Source: Verrucomicrobiales bacterium (lineage in GTDB: Bacteria; Verrucomicrobiota; Verrucomicrobiia; Limisphaerales; UBA11358). Taken from it: DNA of 64,000 bases. The stretch is from assembly GCA_028712475.1 (NCBI GenBank), contig JAQTQB010000009.1, forward strand, positions 1 to 64,000. The letters run 5' to 3'. Position 1 is the first letter of the stretch, and each line of letters starts with the position of its first letter. Shown here piece after piece: positions 10,101-18,498 of this stretch. The notes beneath the pieces are model-generated. The model had not been told where the DNA came from and ran no database searches. It saw only the letters and a list, made by a program, of their open reading frames with translations. Both the position numbers and the translations under genes were made by a program.

Positions 10101-11149
10101 CGGCCGTGCTGGGTGGCCAGCCCCGGGTCGTTGCCGGAATTCTTGCCAGGCAGCCGGAGGCGATAGTCACGAAAAACTTCGGGAGTTCACTATTGCATCT
10201 GGCCGCCGCCAACGGAGATGTGGCTACGACCAAAATCCTTTTGGATGCCAAAGCGGATTGGCGTGAGCAGGATCGCCGCGGGTTGTCTCCCGTGGGCGTA
10301 GCCCGGTTGCGAAATCAGTCAGACGTGGTTCAGACATTGCGCGAACGGGGAGCGACCGAAAACATTTTCGACGTCGCGTATGTGGGTGGAGAAGCCATGG
10401 CCACCCAGTTGCTCAAACAGGACAAATCACTGGCGCTCGCCACCAATGCCATGGGTTTATCGGTGGCAGCCATTGCCGCGGGAACGGGACAGGTCGAGGT
10501 GCTCAAACACTTGCTCGACAGTGGAGCGTCTTCGGAACGCGCTGGCGGCTTTGATGGTCAGACGCCATTGCATCTAGCGGCGATTTACAACCAGACCAAC
10601 ACCGCGAGACTGCTGATCAGACGCGGGGCCAAGGTGAACGCTGACGACCGGGCAGGCTTTACTCCATTGCATGTCGCAGCCCTCCGCGGCGCAAGCGCGG
10701 TGGCGGGCATATTGCTCAAAGCTAAAGCGGATCCCAACCAACCGATGGCCGAACCGTCCGGAGAAGGCATGCTGGGAATGCCGATGATGGGCGGACCGAA
10801 CGCCATCCGATTTAATCAGGAGTCACCGCTGCATCTGGCCGCCATTATGTGCCAGACCAATATGATTCGTCTGCTTTTGACATCTGGCGCTTCAGTCAAC
10901 GCCACCGATGGGATGGGAAGAACTCCGTTGGATCTAGCTAAATCGGCAGGCTTTCCGCCCAGCGTTTTTTGGATTCAACGCAGCTTTGGAAGAATGGATC
11001 CGCTGGGCGTGGCCGAACCACTTTCATTCCCCAACAGGGACAACCTTTCTGATCAGCAAAAAACGGCCGCCAGCCTCCTTGAGAATGCGGGTGGCAAAAG
11101 CCGGCAATCGGGCCAGCACTTCGGACAGCCTCCAGGCTTTTCGCCGTGA
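7181..11149 (+). CDS. giant secreted ankyrin-repeat protein, 1322 aa
   Basis: The N-terminus has a hydrophobic segment (FRILGIFIFIHSTYCADA) that fits a signal peptide, followed almost to the end by roughly two dozen ankyrin repeats. Typical units are GQTPLHWALQADQPQMV, GQTALHLAAANGKTEFV and GFTPLHVAALRGASAV. Some units are degenerate or separated by inserts, for example near residues 560-610. Ankyrin arrays bind proteins; nothing else shows a catalytic domain, so the partner is unknown. The last 60 residues are not repeat-like and end RQSGQHFGQPPGFSP. The gene is divergent from the other large secreted protein, suggesting co-regulation. Confidence 0.92.
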   Translation: MNSPGGCTSLCFWFRILGIFIFIHSTYCADAQTRPRGADVEAFFTAIQMGDTNAAAALLESNTNLAYAGENFSKLPLLEAAAAGNVPLVKRLIQLGADINATGDTRMSGGSQMTALHEAIKYNRPQVCQVLLESGANPNVMAFGFTTPLHLAFSENREEMANLLLDYGAEPFQGKLFSNDETTPFELAITRSNGRLTARMLGQDSKHPLGKKSLQKPRTSKRPQRGMKTSAEVLSQHGNELLTAAAQRGELEAVQALLTAGVSAKNANTNCPTLLQSFSLAANENARNLPSATDQWHRLQDQLKADYISKADANYVASLRSQEASQADRVAMMAADRWQKILEILIKNGADYDAFAATALGDANQASRLLSADKGVAQARDCNGQTPLHWALQADQPQMVTFWINAGTPLAATNAAGQTALHLAAANGKTEFVKALLSAHAPTGIHDTNGWTPLDAAIQSKQTDSIHLLLGDRSAPVHPERGIAGSLHEAAATGNIAALASLLETETNLEARNELGFTPLHVAGQAGQLGAAAFLIDRGTDVNARDPDGNTVLHQILLSRTHWVKGRPSDAWVERRKKNPSQEKFWRVYNTPSGYTSPRELAASVAFFLACGADTAATNHAGQTILQLVTTDSTMLWDYDRDAILPLLQQSGNGLNERDADGNTALHRLCTGLYDVNKVESMASLIASGANINATNNLGQTPLHLAAQKINGWDNNDPPVNEPFQLLVYKKADVNARDNEGRTPLDVVVASDSSFKSEATALLIKAGAKSNETDKKGLTSVHQALTGKWPWESAGENLQQLARAGADFSTKDKDGKTPLHYLAALGDQNPMFFIRGVDQIFINAKVDFNARDNDGNTPLHIAAKAGTRDVFDWLVKQGAGLDETNNAGETPRLLSARASNGFSRSGPPNADTDIFAAAREGKLDSLSALVKADPALVNATNQFNQTPLRVAVMARRTNVVEFLEQHDAQWDIVSAVLGGQPRVVAGILARQPEAIVTKNFGSSLLHLAAANGDVATTKILLDAKADWREQDRRGLSPVGVARLRNQSDVVQTLRERGATENIFDVAYVGGEAMATQLLKQDKSLALATNAMGLSVAAIAAGTGQVEVLKHLLDSGASSERAGGFDGQTPLHLAAIYNQTNTARLLIRRGAKVNADDRAGFTPLHVAALRGASAVAGILLKAKADPNQPMAEPSGEGMLGMPMMGGPNAIRFNQESPLHLAAIMCQTNMIRLLLTSGASVNATDGMGRTPLDLAKSAGFPPSVFWIQRSFGRMDPLGVAEPLSFPNRDNLSDQQKTAASLLENAGGKSRQSGQHFGQPPGFSP

Positions 11150-11315
11150 AAGCAGCGGTGAGCTGATGTTTCAAATCTTTTGCACGATCACGTTGTCGGG
11201 TGGAATTATGAATCTGTCTGGATAGCTCCACGAGATTTAGAATCCCAGACGATTGCTCCGCTCCCTTCAGGATGATTCTTTGGGGGGCGGAATATTTCAA
11301 CACCTCAAAGACTTT

Positions 11316-11600
11316 TTACCGCCAGAGATTCTTGAATACATGCGCAATTGCCGCGCCGGCGCGTTGCCACAGGGGCAGCCTAGTTTTGGCGTTGTGCTGT
11401 TCGATGAACCGGAAGCGGCGACACAAAGCCGCAAAGCTCGTCTCTCCCTGTTGCACCGCCAGCACAAACTCCCGGCGCCACTGCGCCAGCCAATCTTGAT
11501 CTCCTGAAGCTTTCATCGCTTCAGAATATGTCAGCGATGTATTGGGTCTAAAGTGTCAACGATGTAATGAGTCCGTGCCCAGCGCGGCGTCCCCACCACT
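11316..11600 (-). mobile_element. remnant of an insertion sequence (transposase N-terminus)
   Basis: On the minus strand an ATG at 11516 opens a 66-aa frame beginning MKASGDQDWLAQWRREFVLA followed by QQGETSFAALCRRF, which resembles the N-terminal helix-turn-helix of IS481/IS3-type transposases. It then loses similarity and stops. Upstream, on the minus strand, is a pair of similar units (ACATCGTTGACA and ACATCGCTGACA) 23 bases apart, as found at ends of such elements. No DDE catalytic part exists. The rest of the 11150-11727 gap shows no gene I can support. Confidence 0.5.
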
Positions 11601-11727
11601 CGATCAGCCTCATACTTTGCGCTCTGGTTGGTCGTAATGGAGAAAAGTTCCTTACACGGATTGAGCCGGGGCTTCTTGATCGCCGCTAAAAATTTACAAA
11701 GTCCGGGTGAACCATTAGCTTTTGGCC

Positions 11728-12345
11728 ATGCGACCGGAGGACGGATCCAGCGATAAACCGAAATCCCCAGGACTTTCGGACCCTGAGCAATGGGTGGAAT
11801 TGCATGGCGACTATCTTTTTAAGTATGCGCTGATGCGGCTTCGTGACCCGGCCAGGGCCGAGGACGCCGTGCAGGAGACTTTTCTCGCGGCGCTCAAGGG
11901 CGGCCGGAGTTTCGCCGGTCGTTCGGCGGAAAAGAGCTGGCTGATCGGCATCCTCAAAAACAAGATCTTCGACTACTACCGCAAGGCCAGCCGCGAGACT
12001 TCCTTCACCGATTTGGATTTTTATGGGGATGAGGAAAGCGACCGGTTTATCGCCGACGGCCTCGGCAAAGGCGGATGGATTCATGAGCTCGGGCCGGTGG
12101 AATGGTCCTCCAATCCCGGCGCGGGAGTGGACAATGAACTTTTTTGGAAGACCTTCCATGAATGCGCCGGCAAATTGCCGAAGAGCGTCGCCGCCGTCTT
12201 CTGTCTCCGCGAAATGGACGATGTGGACAGCAAGGACATCTGCAAGCAGTTGGGCATTTCCGAGAGCAACTTATGGGTCATGCTGCACCGCGCCCGCATG
12301 GCCTTGCGCCGCTGTCTCGAAACCAACTGGTTCGGAAAACTATAA
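11728..12345 (+). CDS. ECF-type RNA polymerase sigma factor
   Basis: A small sigma-70-family protein with region 2 (YLFKYALMRLRDPARAEDAV followed by QETFLAAL) and region 4 (LPKSVAAVFCLREMDDVDSK, then ICKQLGISESNLWVMLHRAR). It should direct RNA polymerase to a specific promoter set. The linker between the regions is about 45 residues and rich in Gly and acidic residues, longer than in minimal ECF factors. I prefer the ATG at 11728; a TTG six bases earlier is also in frame. The next gene, 43 bases downstream, is a cysteine-containing small protein likely to be its anti-sigma partner. Confidence 0.9.
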   Translation: MRPEDGSSDKPKSPGLSDPEQWVELHGDYLFKYALMRLRDPARAEDAVQETFLAALKGGRSFAGRSAEKSWLIGILKNKIFDYYRKASRETSFTDLDFYGDEESDRFIADGLGKGGWIHELGPVEWSSNPGAGVDNELFWKTFHECAGKLPKSVAAVFCLREMDDVDSKDICKQLGISESNLWVMLHRARMALRRCLETNWFGKL

Positions 12346-12388
12346 ATCACTGTAAGGATATGGAAACTACTCCGACAAACCATCAGTC

Positions 12389-12670
12389 GTGAACTGGCTC
12401 ATCAAAACCATCCATGCGCTTTCACCCAATTGCAAAGAGGCCATCCGCCTGCAATCTGATGCGCTCGACCGTCCTTTGCCATTGCTCCGGCGAATCGGAT
12501 TGCGCATTCACCTTTTCCTTTGCGTCTGGTGTTCGCGTTACGGAAAGCAGATCAAGTTTTTACGGACGGCCGCGCAGCATTGCGACCACGAGCATGAGCC
12601 AGCGCCAGCACTGCCTCAGGAGGCGCGGGAACGAATCAAGGAGCAGGTTAAAAGCGCGCTCGAAACCTGA
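12389..12670 (+). CDS. putative anti-sigma factor, zinc-binding type, 93 aa
   Basis: The GTG-started frame contains SPNCKEAIRLQSDALDRPLP, then LRIHLFLCVWCSRYGKQIKF and a charged C-terminal helix. The spaced Cys residues (NCKE; CVWC) with a nearby His resemble short zinc-binding anti-sigma domains that bind ECF factors. It directly follows the sigma factor gene, as expected for a regulator. There is no membrane helix strong enough to predict anchoring, so it would act in the cytoplasm. The family assignment is by pattern and context only. Confidence 0.72.
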   Translation: MNWLIKTIHALSPNCKEAIRLQSDALDRPLPLLRRIGLRIHLFLCVWCSRYGKQIKFLRTAAQHCDHEHEPAPALPQEARERIKEQVKSALET

Positions 12671-12705
12671 AATAATTGACGCCAGCGACACGCAACCCGG
12701 TGACC

Positions 12706-13472
12706 ATGAGCTTCGTGAAATCAACCTTGGAATCGGTCCGCCTGATTGTGGCTGCGCCGCCGCACTATGCCGCGAGGCTGGAGCGCGATGCTGGGAAGTC
12801 CGCGCCGCGCAGACGTTGCGCTTTGAGGTGTTCAATCTCGAACTGAACGAGGGCCTCGCACAATCCTATGTCAGCGGTTTCGACGAAGATCCATTTGACG
12901 CGGCCTGTGATCATCTCATTGTAGAACATCTGCCTTCACAGCGCATCGTTGGCACATTTCGCCTGCAAACAGGTCGGAGCGCCGCGAAAAATTTGGGTTA
13001 CTACTGTGCGCAGGAATTTGAGTTTGCAGTGTTCGAGCCGTTGCGTTCGGAAATGATTGAACTGGGCCGGGCGTGCGTGCATCGCCAGTATCGCAATTTG
13101 GTCGTGCTGGGAATGTTGTGGAAAGGCATCGCCGACTACGCCCGGCAACATGGCGCACGTTATCTGTTTGGTTGCAGTTCAATCACGTCGCAAGACCCGG
13201 CGGTTGGCGCATCGGCATACGCTGACTTGTGCCGCAAACGTCTGGTCGAGCCGCAATGGCGGACGCGTCCGCTGGCTGCGTTTGATTGTCCATTGAGCCA
13301 GCTCGCTGCCGAGCCGGTGCAAATTCCAAAGCTGCTCCGCGCCTATCTGACGCTCGGGGCCAAGATTTGCGGGCCACCCGCATTGGATCCGCAATTTAAG
13401 ACGATTGATTTTCTGACCCTGCTCGATTTGAACACCATGTCCCCGCTGGCAAGGCAACGGTTTCTCTGCTGA
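12706..13472 (+). pseudogene. OlsB-like N-acyltransferase, frameshifted
   Basis: From the ATG at 12706 the frame reads MSFVKSTLESVRLIVAAPPH then YAARLERDAG, and after the GGG at 12793-12795 the similarity moves to another frame reading EVRAAQTLRFEVFNLELNEG and onward to 13472. Inserting one G would give DAGEVRAAQ and restore a single frame of about 255 aa. The downstream part fits the ornithine N-acyltransferase (OlsB, GNAT-like) family: MIELGRACVHRQYRNLVVLG and YLFGCSSITSQDP. Such enzymes make the first step of ornithine-lipid synthesis. The break is either a recent mutation or a base-call error. Confidence 0.72.
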
Positions 13473-13478
13473 TTGGAT

Positions 13479-13637
13479 ATGAAGGTCATCGTTACCTGCG
13501 ATCCCAGCTTCGAACCAATTGATCAGATCCGGCGACCGACCAATTTCTCCACCGGCGAACTCGGCGTTCGTTTATGTGATCAATTGGCGCGTGCCGGCTT
13601 TGAAGTCTTCTGCTTCAAGGGAAGCGGTGACACCTAG
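13479..13637 (+). pseudogene. truncated CoaB-like (DFP) flavoprotein fragment
   Basis: The frame from ATG 13479 reads MKVIVTCDPSFEPIDQIRRP then TNFSTGELGVRLCDQLARAG and stops at TAG 13635. This is the start of the DNA/pantothenate-metabolism flavoprotein (phosphopantothenoylcysteine-synthetase-like) domain, in which TNFSTGELG is the nucleotide-binding signature. The usual domain is over 200 aa, so only the first 52 residues remain. It starts 7 bases after the broken OlsB-like gene, so the two were probably an operon that is decaying. Confidence 0.62.
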
Positions 13638-13825
13638 GTCCGGTCTCTACCGTGTCCTGCGGAGGCAGTTTAAAAACTGAAAGTTGGCGGTGGTTTTTGG
13701 CTTCAACTTTCCATCCAATCGGTGTTTTTGGCAGCTTCTCGTTTTTTTAACATCCTAACCGTATCGAAAGCAGGGCGCGGCATAGTTTTTTCAAGTTGGC
13801 ATGGCCGGTGCTGATTGAGAGGAGT

Positions 13826-13999
13826 ATGCATAAAACATATTTCCACATCATGGCAGTCATGTTGCCGTTGGCGGCAATTGTTGCTGCGGTCATAAACAAG
13901 CTCAAAATTGAGGTTCCCGTTGGTTATCAAGACGAAAATGGTTTCCACATCGGCACGAGTCGCACGGGAAACAAGGTCAATTGGCCTCCGTTTTGGTGA
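13826..13999 (+). CDS. small single-helix membrane protein, 57 aa
   Basis: ATG at 13826 follows an AGGAG-like stretch (GAGAGGAGT). The peptide starts MHKTYFH, then has a hydrophobic helix (IMAVMLPLAAIVAAVI) and a polar tail with VPVGYQDENGFHIG and ending NWPPFW. It reads like a real small inner-membrane protein. I do not know its function. It lies alone between decayed genes and proS. Confidence 0.45.
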   Translation: MHKTYFHIMAVMLPLAAIVAAVINKLKIEVPVGYQDENGFHIGTSRTGNKVNWPPFW

Positions 14000-14303
14000 T
14001 TAGCGGTTCGTTAGTGTGTCCCAAAGATGGTAACTGTCTGACCACATCATGGACAGTTTTCGGACAACCGACCAGTTTTTATGACCGGGGCGGTCATTGA
14101 GCGAAATCTTACATGTGGACTTCTTCGGAATTTTTTAGCCCGCCCTTAACTTGACCGCCTTCCTCCTAAAGAACAATCAGCAAACGATTTTCCTTCTTCA
14201 CCGGGGAAGAAAAGCTGGAATAAGGGTGAGCTTTCAACTAATTCCACGTTGCAAAATAAATTTCTTCGTTCCTTCGTCCCTTTGTTGTTAAATTTCCCGC
14301 CAC
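14000..14303 (+). other. gap before proS with no recognisable gene
   Basis: No frame of reasonable composition covers this stretch. It should hold the proS promoter, but I could not pick a convincing -35/-10 pair. Confidence 0.5.
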
Positions 14304-16028
14304 ATGAAGTGGACACAAACCCTGATTCCGACCCTTCGCGAAGCTCCGTCCGACGCGGAAATTGTTTCCCATAAACTGCTGCTGCGCGCCGGCCTTATTC
14401 GCAAGCTTGCGGGCGGCGTTTATACTTTCCTGCCGCTCGGATTGCGCGCATTGCGCAAGGTGGAGCAGATCGTCCGCGAGGAAATGGACAGGGCAGGGGC
14501 CATTGAAGTGCTGATGCCCGCGCTGCAGCCGCCGGAAATCTGGCAGCAGAGCGGCCGTTACGAAACCGCGAGCAACGTGCTGTTCAAGCTGAAGGACAGC
14601 GGTGGTCGCGAATGGCTTTTGAGTCCCACCGCCGAGGAGGTCATCACGACGCTGGCCGCGAACGAAATAAATTCCTACCGCCAGTTGCCGAAGAATTTTT
14701 ACCAGATCAGTTTGAAATTTCGCGATGAGATCCGCCCGCGCTTCGGCCTGATGCGTGCAAAGGAATTCATCATGAAGGACGCGTATTCATTCGACACGAC
14801 GGACGAAAGCGCGATGGCGAGCTACAAGAAAATGTATGATGCCTACACGCGCATCTTCGCGCGCTGCGGGCTGAAGGCGTTTCCGGTGGAAGCCGACACC
14901 GGCGTCATCGGCGGCAATTATTCGCACGAATTCATGGTGCCCGCCGAGACGGGTGAAAACGAAGTGGTGTTCTGCGAGGCGTGTGGTTATGCGGCGAACA
15001 TCGAGAAGGCGACAAGTGGCATCCCCAAAACTGCCGCGCGTGAAATTGGCGCGGCGGTGGAAAAATTTGCGACGCCCGGAGTTGTAACGATTGAGGCGTT
15101 GAGCAAGGAACCTTACAAAGTTCCGGCGAACCGCCAGATCAAGACGCTCGTTTATATCGCGGATTCCAAACCCATCATCATTTTGATCCGGGGTGACGAT
15201 CAGTTGAACGAAACCAAGCTCATGGCGCGCACCGGGGTGGTCGCCGTGCGTCCGGCGACGTCAGAAGAAATTTCCCCATTGCTCGGCGCGAAACCCGGAA
15301 GTTTGGGCGCGGTAGTAAATGTGCCTGCGGATGCATATGTTTTTGCCGACGAACGCATTCGCGGCGCGAATGATATGACCACCGGCGCGAACGAAGATGG
15401 TTTCCATTTGAGGAATGTCTCCATCGAGCGCGACATCAAAGTCCACGAATGGTCTGATCTCCGCACTGTCAGCGCGGGCGAACCGTGCGCCAAGTGCGCC
15501 AAGCCGCTGAAGATCCGTCGCGCGATCGAGGTCGGCCATGTCTTCAAGCTCGGCACGAAATACAGCGAGGCGCTGAACGCGACGTTTCTCGACGCGGACG
15601 GCGCGCGCAAGCCGAGCGTGATGGGCTGCTACGGCATCGGCGTCACGCGCACTTTGCAGGCGATTATCGAGCAGGGGAACGACAAGGACGGCGTCATCTG
15701 GCCGTTGAACGTCGCGCCGTATCAGGTTTGCATCACGCCGCTGGCCGTTGCGCCGGAGAGTGAGGCGATGAAGCTGGCGGAAAAATTCTACGCGGAACTC
15801 ACCGCGAAGGGCGTGGATGTGATTCTCGACGACCGTGATGAACGTCCCGGTGTGAAGTTCAAAGATTCCGAACTGGTCGGTTTTCCCATCCGCATTGGCA
15901 TCGGCGAAAAATCTTTGGCGAAGGGCGAAGTGGAAATCAAGCCGCGCCACGGAGCGATGCAATCAATCAAAGTCGAAGAGGCGGTGAACGCTGCGATGAA
16001 ACTGGTGTCTGACGGCGTGGCAAAATAA
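14304..16028 (+). CDS. proS: prolyl-tRNA synthetase, bacterial type
   Basis: ProS charges tRNA-Pro with proline. The 574-aa protein has the class II catalytic core: motif 1 near residues 40-75 (LPLGLRALRKVEQIVREEMD), motif 2 near 133-155 (FRDEIRPRFGLMRAKEFIMK) and motif 3 (MGCYGIGVTRTLQAI) near residue 440. Between motifs 2 and 3 lies the large editing insertion domain (about residues 225-390), which marks the prokaryote-like type that hydrolyses mischarged Ala-tRNA. The C-terminal anticodon-binding domain includes VILDDRDERPGVKFKDSELV. It converges with the histidine kinase gene with only two bases between the stops. Confidence 0.97.
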   Translation: MKWTQTLIPTLREAPSDAEIVSHKLLLRAGLIRKLAGGVYTFLPLGLRALRKVEQIVREEMDRAGAIEVLMPALQPPEIWQQSGRYETASNVLFKLKDSGGREWLLSPTAEEVITTLAANEINSYRQLPKNFYQISLKFRDEIRPRFGLMRAKEFIMKDAYSFDTTDESAMASYKKMYDAYTRIFARCGLKAFPVEADTGVIGGNYSHEFMVPAETGENEVVFCEACGYAANIEKATSGIPKTAAREIGAAVEKFATPGVVTIEALSKEPYKVPANRQIKTLVYIADSKPIIILIRGDDQLNETKLMARTGVVAVRPATSEEISPLLGAKPGSLGAVVNVPADAYVFADERIRGANDMTTGANEDGFHLRNVSIERDIKVHEWSDLRTVSAGEPCAKCAKPLKIRRAIEVGHVFKLGTKYSEALNATFLDADGARKPSVMGCYGIGVTRTLQAIIEQGNDKDGVIWPLNVAPYQVCITPLAVAPESEAMKLAEKFYAELTAKGVDVILDDRDERPGVKFKDSELVGFPIRIGIGEKSLAKGEVEIKPRHGAMQSIKVEEAVNAAMKLVSDGVAK

Positions 16029-16030
16029 TT

Positions 16031-18421
16031 TTACGCCGTTTTGCCAGCCGGCTGATTCAGGGAGTCGCGGACGATTTTGGCGAGGTCGGCATGGCTGTAG
16101 GGTTTTTGGAGAAACTGCGCACGGGTTTTCGCCAGCACTTCAGGGCTGACTTCGTTGGCGGTGTAACCGCTGGTGAAAATGATTTTCAAATCAGGCTTTT
16201 GCAGCAAAAGTTGTTCGGCGAGGTCCGCTCCGGAAACACCTTCCGGCATCACCATGTCGGTGAGCAGCAAATCAACGTGTCCCGTGTGCTGTTGCCATAC
16301 CGCGAGCGCCTCTTTGCCGGATGCAGCTTCGAGAATCTGGTAGCCATATTTTTGAAGAATATCGCGCGCCATTTCGCGCAGGAAGGGTTCGTCTTCGACA
16401 ATAAGAATGGATTCTGTGCCGCCGGCGACAGGCGTGGCCGGAGCGGTTTCCTCTTTGATGGGCGCGGCCATTTCGTTGCCGGCCGGAAAGAACAGGTCGA
16501 AGGTCGTGCCCTGGCCCGGTTCGCTGGCTACTTCGAGCCAGCCTTCGTGCTGCTTCACAATTCCGTAAACCGTGGCGAGTCCGAGGCCGGTGCCTTTGCC
16601 GATTTCCTTGGTCGTGAAGAACGGTTCAAAAATGTGCGCCAGCGTCATGGCATCCATGCCGGCACCGGTGTCGCTGACACGCAAGCAGACGAACTTTCCG
16701 GGGTGCGCTTCGGGGTGTGTCTTGAGATAAGCTTCATCAATGTGCTTTGCCTCGACGGCGATGGTGAGCGTGCCGCCGCGCGGCATGGCGTCGCGGGCAT
16801 TCACGGCCAGGTTCATCACAACCTGTTCAATCATGCCGCTGTCGCCGAGCACGAGCGGCAGGCCGGCGGGCGGATGAAATTGCAACGCGATGTCTGCGCC
16901 GATGAGCCGGTGCAACATTTTACTCATGTTGCCGACGGTTTCGCGCAGGTCGAGCGGCCGCAGCTGCATGACATTTTTGCGGCTGAACATGAGGAGCTGC
17001 CGGGTGAGGCTGGCGGCACGTTCGGCGGCGAAATAAACCGTCTGGACCGGCTCGCTGATTTCCTCCGGCAACTCCGGCCTTGCCAGCAACGAACTGGAAT
17101 GTCCCTGGATGATCGTAAGCATGTTGTTGAAATCATGCGCGACGCCCGCTGCGAGCTGCCCGACAGATTCCATCTTTTGCGACTGCCGAAGCTGCGCTTC
17201 CAGGCTCAACCGCTCGGTCGTGTCCTCGACATAGCAATGCACGACATGGCTGGGCAACATCGGGTGAAATGACCACGAAAAAGTCCGCCCTTCCAGCTTC
17301 GTTTCCAGCCGCAATTTGCTCCGGCGCGCTTCCAGGCAGTCACGGACAATGCCGGCAATGTCCGGCGGAAGGACTTCGCGCGGATTGTTTTTTTCGACGG
17401 ACAACGCCAGCTTCTGCGCGGATTCGTTAAAATAAATGATGCTGCCGTCGGCGGCAAATTCGAGCGCCGGATTGGGGTTCAATTGCGCGAACGCCGCGAG
17501 CTTTTGCAACTCCGCATCGGTGCGATTGCGGGCAACGGCCATGCCGACGGCGGTTGCAATGGCCAGAAGAAATTGCACTTCGTCCCCGGAAAACTCACGA
17601 CGCTTCGTCGTGTAAACGCAGAACACGCCAAACGGACGGCCGCGCGTGGGGATGGCCACGGTGATGCCGCTGACGACACCGTGATCCACCAGCAATGGCG
17701 ACGCAACGAATCTGGTTTCTTCGCGCAGGTCGGCGACCACGACCGGTTCGCCGGCGTCAAGGGTGTAACCCGCCTGCGAACGGCTGTCCGCAAGCAGCGT
17801 GGCTTTGCCGATGTAGCCGGATTTCCAGCCGGTGCCAGCCCGCAAGAGTAATTCGCCGTGTGGCGACAATTCAAAAACGGCGCAGTATTCCACTTCGAGC
17901 GTCTGTCCGGTGAGCATCACAGCCTGATCCAAAAGCGCGTCGAGGTCGCTGTTCGTCAGCGCAAATTGTCCGAGCGCGGCGACGACGGTTTGTTGGAGCG
18001 CGCGGTGGAGCAAATTTGTTTCCGCCGTCTCACGTTCCTTGACGCGTTGTTGCAGCGATTCCGCCATGCTATCGAAAGTTTCCGCGAGCTGGCCGAGTTC
18101 GCCCGGGCTGTCACGCAGACCAGTGCGGCTGCTCATGTCGCCGGTTCCAAGACGTTTTGCCGCCTCCGACAACACCCGCACTTGCCGCAAAATAAAAAGT
18201 TCGCCGCCGAACCACGCCGCCGCCAGCGCCAGCAGCCCGACCGTCAGGCTGACCCACGGCACATCCACGAAATAAAACCGCACCCAGTCGGGCGCGAATT
18301 GCCAGAACCATGTCTGGTTGACGATATACGTCAGCACCAAAACCGGCGCGATGGCCACAAAAACGCTGGCGACCAGTTGCATCCGGACAGTGGAAATTTT
18401 TTTTGAAAACTTCTTGATCAT
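16031..18421 (-). CDS. hybrid sensor histidine kinase with receiver domain
   Basis: A membrane-bound signalling protein of 796 aa. Two membrane helices (about 13-35 and 55-75) enclose a very short periplasmic loop and are followed by a HAMP linker (to about 130). Next are a GAF domain (about 145-300), a PAS-like domain (about 305-405), a HisKA domain with the phosphorylated His429 in AAGVAHDFNNMLT, and an ATPase domain with NLAVNARDAM (537-546), DTGAGMD and GKGTGLGLATVYG. A C-terminal receiver has the phospho-acceptor Asp722 in LLLTDMVMP. The small periplasmic part and the GAF domain suggest a cytoplasmic signal. No separate response regulator is adjacent, so the target is unknown. Confidence 0.93.
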   Translation of the reverse strand: MIKKFSKKISTVRMQLVASVFVAIAPVLVLTYIVNQTWFWQFAPDWVRFYFVDVPWVSLTVGLLALAAAWFGGELFILRQVRVLSEAAKRLGTGDMSSRTGLRDSPGELGQLAETFDSMAESLQQRVKERETAETNLLHRALQQTVVAALGQFALTNSDLDALLDQAVMLTGQTLEVEYCAVFELSPHGELLLRAGTGWKSGYIGKATLLADSRSQAGYTLDAGEPVVVADLREETRFVASPLLVDHGVVSGITVAIPTRGRPFGVFCVYTTKRREFSGDEVQFLLAIATAVGMAVARNRTDAELQKLAAFAQLNPNPALEFAADGSIIYFNESAQKLALSVEKNNPREVLPPDIAGIVRDCLEARRSKLRLETKLEGRTFSWSFHPMLPSHVVHCYVEDTTERLSLEAQLRQSQKMESVGQLAAGVAHDFNNMLTIIQGHSSSLLARPELPEEISEPVQTVYFAAERAASLTRQLLMFSRKNVMQLRPLDLRETVGNMSKMLHRLIGADIALQFHPPAGLPLVLGDSGMIEQVVMNLAVNARDAMPRGGTLTIAVEAKHIDEAYLKTHPEAHPGKFVCLRVSDTGAGMDAMTLAHIFEPFFTTKEIGKGTGLGLATVYGIVKQHEGWLEVASEPGQGTTFDLFFPAGNEMAAPIKEETAPATPVAGGTESILIVEDEPFLREMARDILQKYGYQILEAASGKEALAVWQQHTGHVDLLLTDMVMPEGVSGADLAEQLLLQKPDLKIIFTSGYTANEVSPEVLAKTRAQFLQKPYSHADLAKIVRDSLNQPAGKTA

Positions 18422-18498
18422 CGCGTTTTTTTTGGGGAGCCGGTCGGCAGACTAACGCAAATTGATTTGCGCGAAAAGCCAATTTCTATGGCGCTTCT

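Noticed and set aside
13703-13948. 81-codon frame on the minus strand
   Set aside because: It overlaps the better small membrane-protein frame and has a low-complexity, unnatural composition.
16091-17272. 393-codon antisense frame over the histidine kinase gene
   Set aside because: The kinase motifs on the other strand are intact and this translation resembles no protein.
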